From positions 12,959-36,208 of the forward strand of contig DHTF01000063.1 of NCBI GenBank assembly GCA_002411515.1: DNA of 23,250 nt, written 5' to 3'. Shown here piece after piece: positions 9,285 to 16,116 of this stretch (positions are counted from its first letter, which is position 1; each line of letters starts with the position of its first letter). Below the pieces are notes generated by a model. The model saw only the letters and a program-made list of their open reading frames with translations. It made no database searches and had not been told where the DNA came from. Made by a program: the position numbers and the translations under genes. The stretch is from Proteiniphilum sp. UBA5267. GTDB lineage: Bacteria; Bacteroidota; Bacteroidia; Bacteroidales; Dysgonomonadaceae.

Positions 9285-9321
9285 CTATATTAACCTAATT
9301 TCCTTTTTTGGATTCTGTCCA

Positions 9322-9329
9322 CAAAAATA
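9322..9329 (-). promoter_or_regulatory. Predicted pstS promoter -7 element
   Basis: Read on the minus strand these bases are TATTTTTG, an exact match to the Bacteroidota -7 consensus TAnnTTTG. It lies 37 nt before the pstS ATG. No TTTG -33 element is seen at the usual distance; instead the Pho-box array begins 9 bp upstream, as in activator-dependent Pho promoters of other bacteria. Confidence 0.7.
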
Positions 9330-9338
9330 CGACATGCA

Positions 9339-9377
9339 TGTTACATTCCGGTGACGAAAATGTTACATGTTTGTTAA
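9339..9377 (-). promoter_or_regulatory. Pho-box-like operator: four hexamers with 11-bp period
   Basis: On the plus strand the hexamers TGTTAC (9339), GGTGAC (9350), TGTTAC (9361) and TGTTAA (9372) start exactly 11 bp apart. In the direction of pst transcription they read TTAACA, GTAACA, GTCACC, GTAACA, close to the TT(A/C/T)ACA repeats bound by PhoP in B. subtilis and with the same 11-bp period as E. coli Pho boxes. The proximal hexamer ends 9 bp from the -7 element, the position where PhoB normally replaces a -35 element. The likely ligand is the PhoB-like regulator encoded in the same operon. Confidence 0.75.
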
Positions 9378-9395
9378 GTTTACTGCGGGAGCGGT

Positions 9396-9740
9396 TTACC
9401 CGATGAGTTTCTCCACTTTTGCGCGGAAATCTATTTTTTGGTCCGGATCCCACTTCCACATTCCGTCGGTGAGCATCTCTACCACCTCGTCTACCTTCTC
9501 CTCCCGCGTCATGCCGGCCAGTTGATCGGCATGCACAAGCAGGGTAAGCTGTTCATTTGACTGCTCCGGATACTTCACCTTCAGGTCATATTGCGTTTCA
9601 GCAGACCCTCCAATGCGCAACCCCAGCAGAGTACGATGGCTTTTGTTCTCATCCCACCTCCAGCGAACGAGTAATGCCTTAGCCATGCTATTACGCTTGG
9701 AGTTGCTTTCCAGTATGTCCTTCATCATATTTTTATCCAT
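9396..9740 (-). CDS. Hypothetical small cytoplasmic protein
   Basis: I do not recognise this 114-residue protein. It has no signal peptide or membrane segment. It is charged, with a tryptophan-rich basic patch RWRWDENKSHRTLLGL at about 26-41 and a Lys/Asp/Glu-rich C-terminal half with another Trp pair, MWKWDPDQK (about 93-101). The first ATG (9740) is taken as the start; in-frame ATGs at residues 5, 6 and 19 are alternatives. It is transcribed in the same direction as the phosphate operon, but the Pho-box promoter lies between it and pstS, so the two are probably separate transcription units. Its upstream region has no clear TAnnTTTG element but has two inverted repeats (9764-9781 and 9799-9811). 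The length and codon pattern of the frame make a real gene likely. Confidence 0.7.
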   Translation of the reverse strand: MDKNMMKDILESNSKRNSMAKALLVRWRWDENKSHRTLLGLRIGGSAETQYDLKVKYPEQSNEQLTLLVHADQLAGMTREEKVDEVVEMLTDGMWKWDPDQKIDFRAKVEKLIG

Positions 9741-9763
9741 ACGCTATATGAGTTAGGAAACCT

Positions 9764-9811
9764 CTTACTATGTAAAGTAAGTGGCTTATAGATTATCTGT
9801 TATATTATAAC
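9764..9811. repeat. Two inverted repeats in the divergent region upstream of queC
   Basis: CTTACT (9764-9769) pairs with AGTAAG (9776-9781) across a 6-nt loop. GTTATATTATAAC (9799-9811) is a perfect palindrome around a central T. Either could be an operator or leader hairpin for the minus-strand gene at 9396-9740; nothing decides which. Confidence 0.4.
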
Positions 9812-9901
9812 AAAACGGGCAAAAACATGTTCAGCATCCCTGATTATTTTTCCTGATCAAGGAGAATTCTTTTTTTGCTTGATTAAATTGAAGAAAATAG
9901 C

Positions 9902-9909
9902 TAATTTTG
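9902..9909 (+). promoter_or_regulatory. Predicted queCF promoter -7 element
   Basis: TAATTTTG is an exact TAnnTTTG match. A T-rich TTTGCTTG segment at 9874-9881 lies where a -33 element is expected. Transcription would start near 9915, giving a leader of about 55 nt before the queC ATG. Confidence 0.7.
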
Positions 9910-9914
9910 CGGGT

Positions 9915-9969
9915 GAGAAGCGGTTGCTTCTCTGTGTAGCTTAGGAAACCACATTAAAAACAAAGAATC
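9915..9969 (+). promoter_or_regulatory. Structured leader of queC, possible preQ1-type riboswitch
   Basis: The leader opens with a perfect 7-bp hairpin, GAGAAGC/GCTTCTC (9915-9921 with 9926-9932, loop GGTT). A second, weak stem follows: TGTG (9933-9936) with CACA (9950-9953), enclosing TAGCTTAGGAAAC. An A-rich tail (9954-9967) runs to the start codon. A small hairpin with an A-rich 3' tail is the general layout of preQ1-I riboswitches, which often control queuosine genes. However the stem is only 4 bp and I could not find a clean loop-tail pseudoknot, so this is a candidate only. The GGTT loop is also complementary to AACC at 9947-9950. Confidence 0.3.
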
Positions 9970-10668
9970 ATGCATACATATGAAGCGCAGGATGCGCTCG
10001 TGCTATTCTCCGGGGGCCAGGACTCAACTACCTGCCTCTACTGGGCAAAACAACATTTCCGCCACACCCATGCGCTCTGCTTCTCATACGGGCAGCGTCA
10101 CACGCAGGAGGTGGAGAATGCCCGTCGACTGGCGGCCATGGCCGATGTACCCTTTCGGGTACTCGACACAACCATCATCTCACAGTTGGCGCCCAACTCA
10201 CTCACGGACAAATCCATGATGATGGACCGCGAAAAGCCGGCCAACACTTACCCCAACACATTTGTACCGGGGCGAAATCTTCTTTTTCTTACCTTCGCCG
10301 CCACCCTCGCCTATGCGCAGGATATACGACATCTGGTGACGGGTGTGTCGGAGGCAGACTACAGCGGTTACCCCGATTGCCGCGACACCTTCATCCATTC
10401 AGCCAACACCACCCTCAACCTGGCCATGGACAAACAGTTTGTGATTCACACGCCACTCATGTGGCGCAACAAAAAAGAGGTATGGCAACTTGCCGATGAA
10501 CTGGGTGTGTTCGATATCGTGCGCAATGAAACGCTTACCTGCTACAACGGCATCGCAGCCGACGGTTGCGGAGAATGTCCGGCCTGTATTTTACGCCGCA
10601 AAGGGCTGGAGGAGTATCTGGCTGAACGAAATGGATCATCAACTTCAACTACTAAACATTCAGAATGA
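9970..10668 (+). CDS. queC: 7-cyano-7-deazaguanine synthase QueC
   Basis: This 232-residue enzyme makes preQ0 from 7-carboxy-7-deazaguanine, ammonia and ATP in queuosine biosynthesis. The ATP-pyrophosphatase P-loop SGGQDST is at 14-20. [10 protein letters not shown] (98-107) and [14 protein letters not shown] (125-138) are QueC hallmarks. The zinc site is complete: C191, C200, C203 and C206 in LTCYNG and GCGECPAC. The C-terminal tail after about residue 220 is low-complexity (Ser/Thr) and unconserved. Start is ATG at 9970. The stop overlaps the queF start by 4 nt (ATGA), so the two are coupled. No queD or queE is seen in the window. Confidence 0.97.
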   Translation: MHTYEAQDALVLFSGGQDSTTCLYWAKQHFRHTHALCFSYGQRHTQEVENARRLAAMADVPFRVLDTTIISQLAPNSLTDKSMMMDREKPANTYPNTFVPGRNLLFLTFAATLAYAQDIRHLVTGVSEADYSGYPDCRDTFIHSANTTLNLAMDKQFVIHTPLMWRNKKEVWQLADELGVFDIVRNETLTCYNGIAADGCGECPACILRRKGLEEYLAERNGSSTSTTKHSE

Positions 10669-11126
10669 TGCAACAAGAAGGACTCAGCCACCTGGGTGGC
10701 AAAACTACATACAAACAGGATTATGCACCGGAGATGCTGGAAGCGTTTGTGAACAAGCATCAGGGAAACGACTACTGGGTGACGTTCGACTGCCCGGAGT
10801 TCACCAGCCTCTGTCCCATCACCGGACAGCCAGACTTTGCCACCATCCGAATCGATTACATCCCCGACGTGAGAATGGTGGAGAGCAAGAGTCTCAAGCT
10901 CTACCTCTTCAGCTTTCGCAACCACGGCGCTTTTCACGAAGATTGCGTGAACATCATCATGAAAGATCTGGTGGCACTCATGGATCCCAAATACATTGAG
11001 GTAACTGGCATTTTTACACCACGTGGAGGTATCAGCATTTATCCTTATGCCAACTACGGGCACAAGGGAACAAAATATGAAAAACTGGCAGAAGAAAGGC
11101 TCTTCAGTCACTCTTTTCCACTATAA
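10665..11126 (+). CDS. queF: NADPH-dependent preQ0 reductase QueF
   Basis: This 153-residue enzyme of the short, single-domain QueF type (T-fold) reduces the nitrile of preQ0 to preQ1. Catalytic Cys50 lies in [14 protein letters not shown] and Asp57 follows. The QueF signature that binds NADPH and substrate is [20 protein letters not shown] (73-92), with E73 and H91/E92 in place. TPRGG (118-122) and YPYANY (126-131) match the family C-terminus. The last 20 or so residues ([14 protein letters not shown]) are a small extension beyond the usual end. ATG at 10665 overlaps the queC stop; a second ATG follows directly at 10668. Confidence 0.96.
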   Translation: MMQQEGLSHLGGKTTYKQDYAPEMLEAFVNKHQGNDYWVTFDCPEFTSLCPITGQPDFATIRIDYIPDVRMVESKSLKLYLFSFRNHGAFHEDCVNIIMKDLVALMDPKYIEVTGIFTPRGGISIYPYANYGHKGTKYEKLAEERLFSHSFPL

Positions 11127-11221
11127 AATTCATCGATTCAATTCTCGAGAGCGACTATGGTTGCATCTAAGGCGAGACCTTTGGATGCTGTGTGGGGGCC
11201 CATCGCGCGCAAGGAGCATTA

Positions 11222-11269
11222 AAAAAGAGTAAGAATAGCTGTCTGAGCGAAGCGATTTCTACTCTTTTT
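11222..11269. terminator. Bidirectional terminator between queF and the GH16-like gene
   Basis: AAAAAGAGTA (11222-11231) is the exact reverse complement of TACTCTTTTT (11260-11269), and GAAT/ATTT extends the stem after one mismatch. The loop is long, about 20 nt. Poly-A and poly-T flanks suit both convergent genes. The rest of the 232-bp gap (11127-11358) has no ORF I can support. Confidence 0.6.
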
Positions 11270-11358
11270 GCGAGTACGAGTGTAAATGAGTCACAAAACA
11301 TCGTCAAACGAGCATTGGATGTAACCATGCACGGCAGGACAGCTAAAAAGCTAATTCT

Positions 11359-12165
11359 CTAATTATTAACTACCACGGGTTTTTGCGGTTCATAATACCT
11401 TACCCAGTCGATGAACAGGTCAGCCGGCAGCTCCGCAGGATCTGTATCCTTGTTCAGTCTGATGCCGATAAAAAGGTCGAAATCGTAGTCGTTAAACGGA
11501 AACTGACCGGGGATATCGGTGAGAATGCGTGGGTATTTCTTGGTGCGGATTTCATCCACGAAAAAAAGCAGGCTGTCGGCATACGTTTCCACTGCATAGG
11601 TATGATATTGAAGAGGATTCACACCTACCAGCGCGCTGGAGGGCGGATTGTCGGGCATCCCCTGTGTGGTGGTATATTCTGAGGTGACGGACTGGTAAAT
11701 GAACTCATCCAGTTCGTAGCGTTCCATGAAATCGATGGATATGTTTCCTGTCGCATCCGTCGGCACCAGGGAAAGATAGGGAACGGCCCCCTCTGCGGTA
11801 TTCACCCTTGCGCGTACTTCAATGCGGTTGATGGTACCAGCTTTAAACGCGGGACGATTGATACCGCCGGTAAGAAACGGCAAGGTATCGTTCGATACAC
11901 TGTTGCCCATTGCCCTCAACACCAGATTACCTTCCTGAGAGACATAAAGTCCTTCGTTCTGACTCATATAGCGGTATACAGGAGATTTCTTGTTCCGGGG
12001 AGTCATTGACCAGTTCTCCGTGAAAGGTGATTTTTCGAAATCATCTTCCCAGACAAGACCCCAGCCCCGCCTTGCTTTTTCATCCACCTTTTCTTTCTGA
12101 CCGGCGCATGCGGTCAGCCCCATTGTAACTGCTGACAGTACCAGCCAGAATATCGTCTTCTTCAT
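11359..12165 (-). CDS. GH16-fold lipoprotein, probably catalytically altered
   Basis: This 268-residue protein begins MKKTIFWLVLSAVTMGLTAC, a lipoprotein signal with Cys20. I chose ATG at 12165; the longer frame to 12249 would add 28 basic residues before an obvious signal peptide and would start upstream of the predicted promoter. The body fits the GH16/laminarinase jelly-roll fold: LVWEDDFEKSPFTENW (37-52), GGINRPAFKAGTINRIEVRAR (starting at residue 100) and the terminal FIDWVRYYEP (251-260). At the place of the GH16 catalytic motif E-x-D-x-x-E the protein has SIDFME (143-148): the assisting Asp145 and acid/base Glu148 are kept but the nucleophile is Ser143. It may therefore bind rather than cleave glycans. 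Fold assignment is good; function is unknown. Confidence 0.82.
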   Translation of the reverse strand: MKKTIFWLVLSAVTMGLTACAGQKEKVDEKARRGWGLVWEDDFEKSPFTENWSMTPRNKKSPVYRYMSQNEGLYVSQEGNLVLRAMGNSVSNDTLPFLTGGINRPAFKAGTINRIEVRARVNTAEGAVPYLSLVPTDATGNISIDFMERYELDEFIYQSVTSEYTTTQGMPDNPPSSALVGVNPLQYHTYAVETYADSLLFFVDEIRTKKYPRILTDIPGQFPFNDYDFDLFIGIRLNKDTDPAELPADLFIDWVRYYEPQKPVVVNN

Positions 12166-12196
12166 TGTTATTGTCTCTCTTTCCAATTTTTTGTTG

Positions 12197-12204
12197 CAAA
12201 AGTA
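12197..12204 (-). promoter_or_regulatory. Predicted promoter -7 element of the GH16-like gene
   Basis: On the minus strand these bases read TACTTTTG, an exact TAnnTTTG match. It lies 31 nt before the chosen ATG (12165), which supports that start over the one at 12249. A TTTC sits about 20 nt further upstream where the -33 element should be. Confidence 0.65.
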
Positions 12205-12236
12205 ACGATTATCCCTCACATAAGGAAACTTTTTTC

Positions 12237-12244
12237 TACCTTTG
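12237..12244 (+). promoter_or_regulatory. Predicted promoter -7 element of the aminotransferase gene
   Basis: TACCTTTG is an exact TAnnTTTG match, 56 nt before the ATG at 12301. It is back to back with the minus-strand element at 12197-12204, with 32 bp between them, so the two promoters share upstream DNA. Confidence 0.65.
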
Positions 12245-12300
12245 CGCACTGCTTAATAAGTTTCATAATAGTAGTAAACAAATCATTCATTGCAGTTATT

Positions 12301-13497
12301 ATGCCGGAAATTTCCCAGCGTGGGGTGCAGATGCCCGCATCACCCATACGCAAATTAGCTCCCCTATCCGATGCAGCCAAAGCAGAGGGAGTAAAAGTAT
12401 ACCACCTGAATATCGGACAACCCGACCTACCCTCACCGGTGACAGCACTCGATGCGATTCGGGCCATCGACCGTACCACACTGGAATATAGTCCCAGCGA
12501 CGGTTATCGCTATTACCGAGAAAACCTGACCCGCTATTACAAAAAATACGACATCGACCTCACACCCGAACAAATCATTGTCACTGCAGGTGGTTCAGAG
12601 GCGGTGCTCTATGCCTTTATGGCCTGCCTGAACCCGGGTGATGAGATTATCGTGCCCGAACCGGCCTATGCCAACTACATGGCTTTTGCCATTTCTGCCG
12701 GGGCGATTATACGCACCATACCTTCAACCATGGAATCAGGCTTTGCCCTTCCCCCCATGGATGAGTTTGAGAAGCTGATCAATGAACGCACTAAGGGAAT
12801 CCTCATCTGTAACCCGAACAACCCCACAGGGTATGTATACACACCACAGGAGATGGAACAGATCAGGTGCCTGGTGAAAAAATACAACCTCTACCTCTTT
12901 TCTGACGAGGTATACCGAGAGTTCATTTACAACGATACACCCTACGTGTCGGCCTGCCACCTGAAGGATGTGGAAGAGAATGTGGTGCTGATTGATTCCG
13001 TTTCAAAGCGATACAGCGAGTGTGGTATCCGCATCGGGGCGCTCATCACCCGAAACCGCAAGGTGCACGACACGGTAATGAAATTCTGCCAGGCACGACT
13101 GAGCCCCCCCCTCATCGGTCAGATCGCTGCCAACGCGTCGCTGGAGGTAAACGGCAGCTATATGCAGCACAACTTCGATGAATACAAAGGACGACGTGAC
13201 TTCCTGATTGAGCGGCTAAACCAAATACCCGGTGTCTATTCACCCATGCCCCAGGGCGCCTTCTACACGCTGGCCCGTCTTCCTATCGACGATGCCGATG
13301 TTTTTTGTGCATGGTGCCTCTCCCACTTCCGCTATGAGGGGCAGACCATCTTCATGGCCCCGGCAACTGGATTTTACGTCACACCGGGGCTGGGTACCAA
13401 CGAAGTGCGCATCGCCTATGTGCTCAACAGGGAAGAACTCGACAAGGCGCTCACGGTGCTCGAGAAAGCATTGGAAGCTTATCCGGGAAGAAGTTAA
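12301..13497 (+). CDS. PLP-dependent class I/II aminotransferase
   Basis: This 398-residue fold-type I aminotransferase is of the aspartate aminotransferase superfamily. The PLP lysine is K236 in DSVSKRYSECGIRIG. Other cofactor contacts are N174 in NPNNPTG (171-177), D202 and Y205 in FSDEVYREF, and the substrate carboxylate-binding arginine is probably R370 in TNEVRIAYV. LNIGQPDLPSP (36-46) and YSPSDGYRYYRENL (63-76) are typical of the Ib/AspC-like group. Several substrates are possible (aspartate, aromatic or branched-chain amino acids), so no gene symbol is given. It starts at ATG 12301 and is followed 5 nt after its stop by the permease gene, probably as an operon. Confidence 0.94.
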   Translation: MPEISQRGVQMPASPIRKLAPLSDAAKAEGVKVYHLNIGQPDLPSPVTALDAIRAIDRTTLEYSPSDGYRYYRENLTRYYKKYDIDLTPEQIIVTAGGSEAVLYAFMACLNPGDEIIVPEPAYANYMAFAISAGAIIRTIPSTMESGFALPPMDEFEKLINERTKGILICNPNNPTGYVYTPQEMEQIRCLVKKYNLYLFSDEVYREFIYNDTPYVSACHLKDVEENVVLIDSVSKRYSECGIRIGALITRNRKVHDTVMKFCQARLSPPLIGQIAANASLEVNGSYMQHNFDEYKGRRDFLIERLNQIPGVYSPMPQGAFYTLARLPIDDADVFCAWCLSHFRYEGQTIFMAPATGFYVTPGLGTNEVRIAYVLNREELDKALTVLEKALEAYPGRS

Positions 13498-13502
13498 GAA
13501 TA

Positions 13503-14750
13503 ATGAATGCAGCACTGTTCATAGCAAAAAGGATCTACAGGGGAGACAAGAAGAACGACAAAAGGGTCTCCTCACCTGCCATCCGGATTGCCATTGCCGG
13601 CATAGCACTGGGGCTTGCGGTCATGATTGTGGCAGTATGCATCATCGTAGGCTTCAAGAAGGAAGTCCGCGCCAAGGTGATTGGCTTCGGTTCCCACATT
13701 CAGATTACTTCTTTTGAGAGCAACGCCTCCTATGAACAAACACCCATTGCTGTATCCGATACGCTGCTCACACAACTGAAGGCCAACCCGGCCATCAGCC
13801 ATGTCCAGGAGTATATCACCAAACCAGGTATCATCAAGACCGATGAAGATTTCATGGGAGTGGTGCTAAAAGGGGTATCGGAGGAGTACGACTGGCAGTT
13901 TTTTCGCAAGAACATGCTGGAGGGAAACGTGATTGAACCGGGCGACACCACCACCGGTAACCAGACTATCATCTCCCGGGAGATTGCCAACAAGCTACAG
14001 CTGAAACTGGGCGATGACTTTACCTGTTATTTCGTACAGGATCCGGTGCGTGCACGTCGCTTCGAGGTCACGGGCATCTACGAGACAAATTTTGAGAATT
14101 ACGACAAACTCTATATCCTCACCGAAAAGGAGGTACTTGCCCGCCTCAACGATTGGGATGCCGACATGGTGAGCGGTATTGAGGTACTGGTGAAAGATTA
14201 CGACAAGCTGGATGAGACTGCACAGGAGCTCTTTTTTGATATGTCTTCCCACGAAGATCGCCTGGGCAATGCTTTTTATACCCGTTCCATCAAGGATATC
14301 AACCCGATGATCTTCAACTGGCTTGACCTTCTCGATATGAACGTGTGGGTGATCATCATCCTTATGCTGGTAATATCGGGCTTCACCATGATTTCCGGCC
14401 TGCTTATCATCATCCTCGAACGCACCAACATGATTGGTATCCTCAAGTCGATGGGTGCCCGTGATTTCAGCATACGCAAGGTTTTTCTCTATCTTTCGGC
14501 CTTCCTGATCGGGCAAGGCATGTTGTGGGGGAACATGATCGCACTGTTGTTTTGTTTTATTCAGGATCGATGGCAGTTACTCAAACTCGATCCCGCAACC
14601 TACTACCTCTCTGCCGTACCGGTGGATATGAATCCACTCTACATCATCCTGTTGAATGTGGGGACCCTCATAGCCTCCCTGCTGATGATGATTGGCCCCT
14701 CCTATCTGGTTGCCCGGATCACCCCCGCCAAATCCATCCAGTTTGAATAA
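13503..14750 (+). CDS. ABC transporter permease, LolC/LolE-FtsX family
   Basis: This 415-residue protein has the FtsX/MacB topology: TM1 at about 27-50, a large periplasmic domain at about 51-275, then TM2 (about 281-305), TM3 (about 327-354) and TM4 (about 378-405). The coupling region ERTNMIGILKSMGARDFSIR (306-325), just after TM2, is the conserved FtsX-domain signature that faces the ATPase. Such permeases extract lipoproteins from the inner membrane (LolCDE) or couple ATP use to periplasmic events. The length and single periplasmic domain fit the LolC/E type found in Bacteroidota. No ATPase gene is adjacent, so its LolD-like partner must be elsewhere. Confidence 0.92.
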   Translation: MNAALFIAKRIYRGDKKNDKRVSSPAIRIAIAGIALGLAVMIVAVCIIVGFKKEVRAKVIGFGSHIQITSFESNASYEQTPIAVSDTLLTQLKANPAISHVQEYITKPGIIKTDEDFMGVVLKGVSEEYDWQFFRKNMLEGNVIEPGDTTTGNQTIISREIANKLQLKLGDDFTCYFVQDPVRARRFEVTGIYETNFENYDKLYILTEKEVLARLNDWDADMVSGIEVLVKDYDKLDETAQELFFDMSSHEDRLGNAFYTRSIKDINPMIFNWLDLLDMNVWVIIILMLVISGFTMISGLLIIILERTNMIGILKSMGARDFSIRKVFLYLSAFLIGQGMLWGNMIALLFCFIQDRWQLLKLDPATYYLSAVPVDMNPLYIILLNVGTLIASLLMMIGPSYLVARITPAKSIQFE

Positions 14751-14866
14751 CCCTCAGACCTTGCTTTTTCTGCGAGCTCTCACCCTCTACTCTCCTATTC
14801 ACTGCTTTTTTCTTCTGCAGCCCGCTATTCACAAACCTGAAGACGACTTTTTCCGGGTAAATGAAT

Positions 14867-14874
14867 TATATTTG
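14867..14874 (+). promoter_or_regulatory. Predicted sbcD promoter -7 element
   Basis: TATATTTG is an exact TAnnTTTG match, 18 nt before the sbcD ATG. A T-run at 14848-14852 is somewhat too close to serve as the -33 element. The leader would be very short, about 12 nt. Confidence 0.55.
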
Positions 14875-14892
14875 TCTGAAAGTAACTGAACG

Positions 14893-16116
14893 ATGAAGAT
14901 ACTTCACACATCCGACTGGCATTTGGGCAAACGGCTCGAAGAATTCTCCCGCCTCGAGGAACAAAAGGCGGTCATGCAGGAGATATGCGAGATTGCCGAA
15001 CGCGAACAGGCAGATGCCGTGATTGTTGCCGGCGACTTGTTCGACACCTTTAATCCACCCACCGAGGCGATCGATCTGCTGTACAAAACACTGAAAAGAC
15101 TCACTGCTAACGGACGACGTCCGGTGATCGCCATTGCAGGGAACCACGATTCTCCCGACCGCATTGAAGCGCCTGATCCGTTGGCGCGGGAGTGCGGAAT
15201 CATCTTTGCCGGATATCCCCACAGCGTGATAAACCCCTTCCTGCTCGACTCAGGCCTGCAAGTGATGCGGAGCGACAATGGCTTTCTTGAGCTGCGCCTC
15301 CCGACATGCGAGGAACCACTGCGGTTGCTGCTTACTCCCTATGCCAATGAATACAGACTGAAAACATTTCTGGGACAGGAGAACAGCGAAGAGGAGCTGC
15401 GAAACCTCCTCCAGGAGAGATGGCAGCAGCTGGCAGACAGATATTGTGACGATCTGGGAGTAAACATACTGGTGTCACATCTCTTTATGGTGAAAAAGGG
15501 CAATCCCCTTCCCGAAGAACCCGAAGAGGAGAAACCCATCCTGCATGTCGGCGGTGCACAGGCTGTCTACACCGAAAACATCCCTTCACAGATTCAATAT
15601 ACGGCTTTGGGTCATCTGCACCGTATGCACCAGACAGACGCATCGCCCTCACCGGTTTATTATAGCGGGAGCCCTCTTTCCTACAGCTTTGCCGAAGCTA
15701 ACCAGCAGAAATGGTTGTTGCTGGTGGAAGCTATGCCGGGTCAAACAGCCACGGTGCGGGAGATTCCGCTTACGCAAGGAAAACGACTCCTTCGCAAAAA
15801 AGCTCATGGCATAGATGATGCCGTCACATGGCTTTCCGAAAATAAGGATGCCCTAGTGGAACTCACATTGGTCACCGACAGCTACCTGACAGCAACGGAT
15901 CGGCGCCACCTCAATGCCGTACACGAGGGGATCATCTCGGTAATTCCTGAAATCGCCAACAGAGATATATCATCAGGTTCCACTTTCCACATCGATCTGA
16001 CCCAAAGCATGGAAAGCCTTTTTCGTGATTATTTCCTGCATGAGAAGGGACAAGAACCCAATAAAGAGATCATACAACTATTTCAGGAGATCCTGGCAGA
16101 GGAGGATGAGAAATGA
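14893..16116 (+). CDS. sbcD: Exonuclease subunit SbcD (Mre11-type)
   Basis: This 407-residue metallophosphoesterase is the nuclease subunit of SbcCD, which cleaves hairpins and blocked DNA ends. The metal-binding motifs are complete: D8/H10 in TSDWHLG, D48 in VAGDLFD, N84-H85-D86 in GNHD, H196 in VSHLF, and H241/H243 in GHLHR. The C-terminal capping domain (about 270-407) is typical. The stop overlaps the sbcC start by 4 nt (ATGA), as expected for subunits of one complex. It has its own TAnnTTTG promoter just upstream. Confidence 0.96.
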   Translation: MKILHTSDWHLGKRLEEFSRLEEQKAVMQEICEIAEREQADAVIVAGDLFDTFNPPTEAIDLLYKTLKRLTANGRRPVIAIAGNHDSPDRIEAPDPLARECGIIFAGYPHSVINPFLLDSGLQVMRSDNGFLELRLPTCEEPLRLLLTPYANEYRLKTFLGQENSEEELRNLLQERWQQLADRYCDDLGVNILVSHLFMVKKGNPLPEEPEEEKPILHVGGAQAVYTENIPSQIQYTALGHLHRMHQTDASPSPVYYSGSPLSYSFAEANQQKWLLLVEAMPGQTATVREIPLTQGKRLLRKKAHGIDDAVTWLSENKDALVELTLVTDSYLTATDRRHLNAVHEGIISVIPEIANRDISSGSTFHIDLTQSMESLFRDYFLHEKGQEPNKEIIQLFQEILAEEDEK

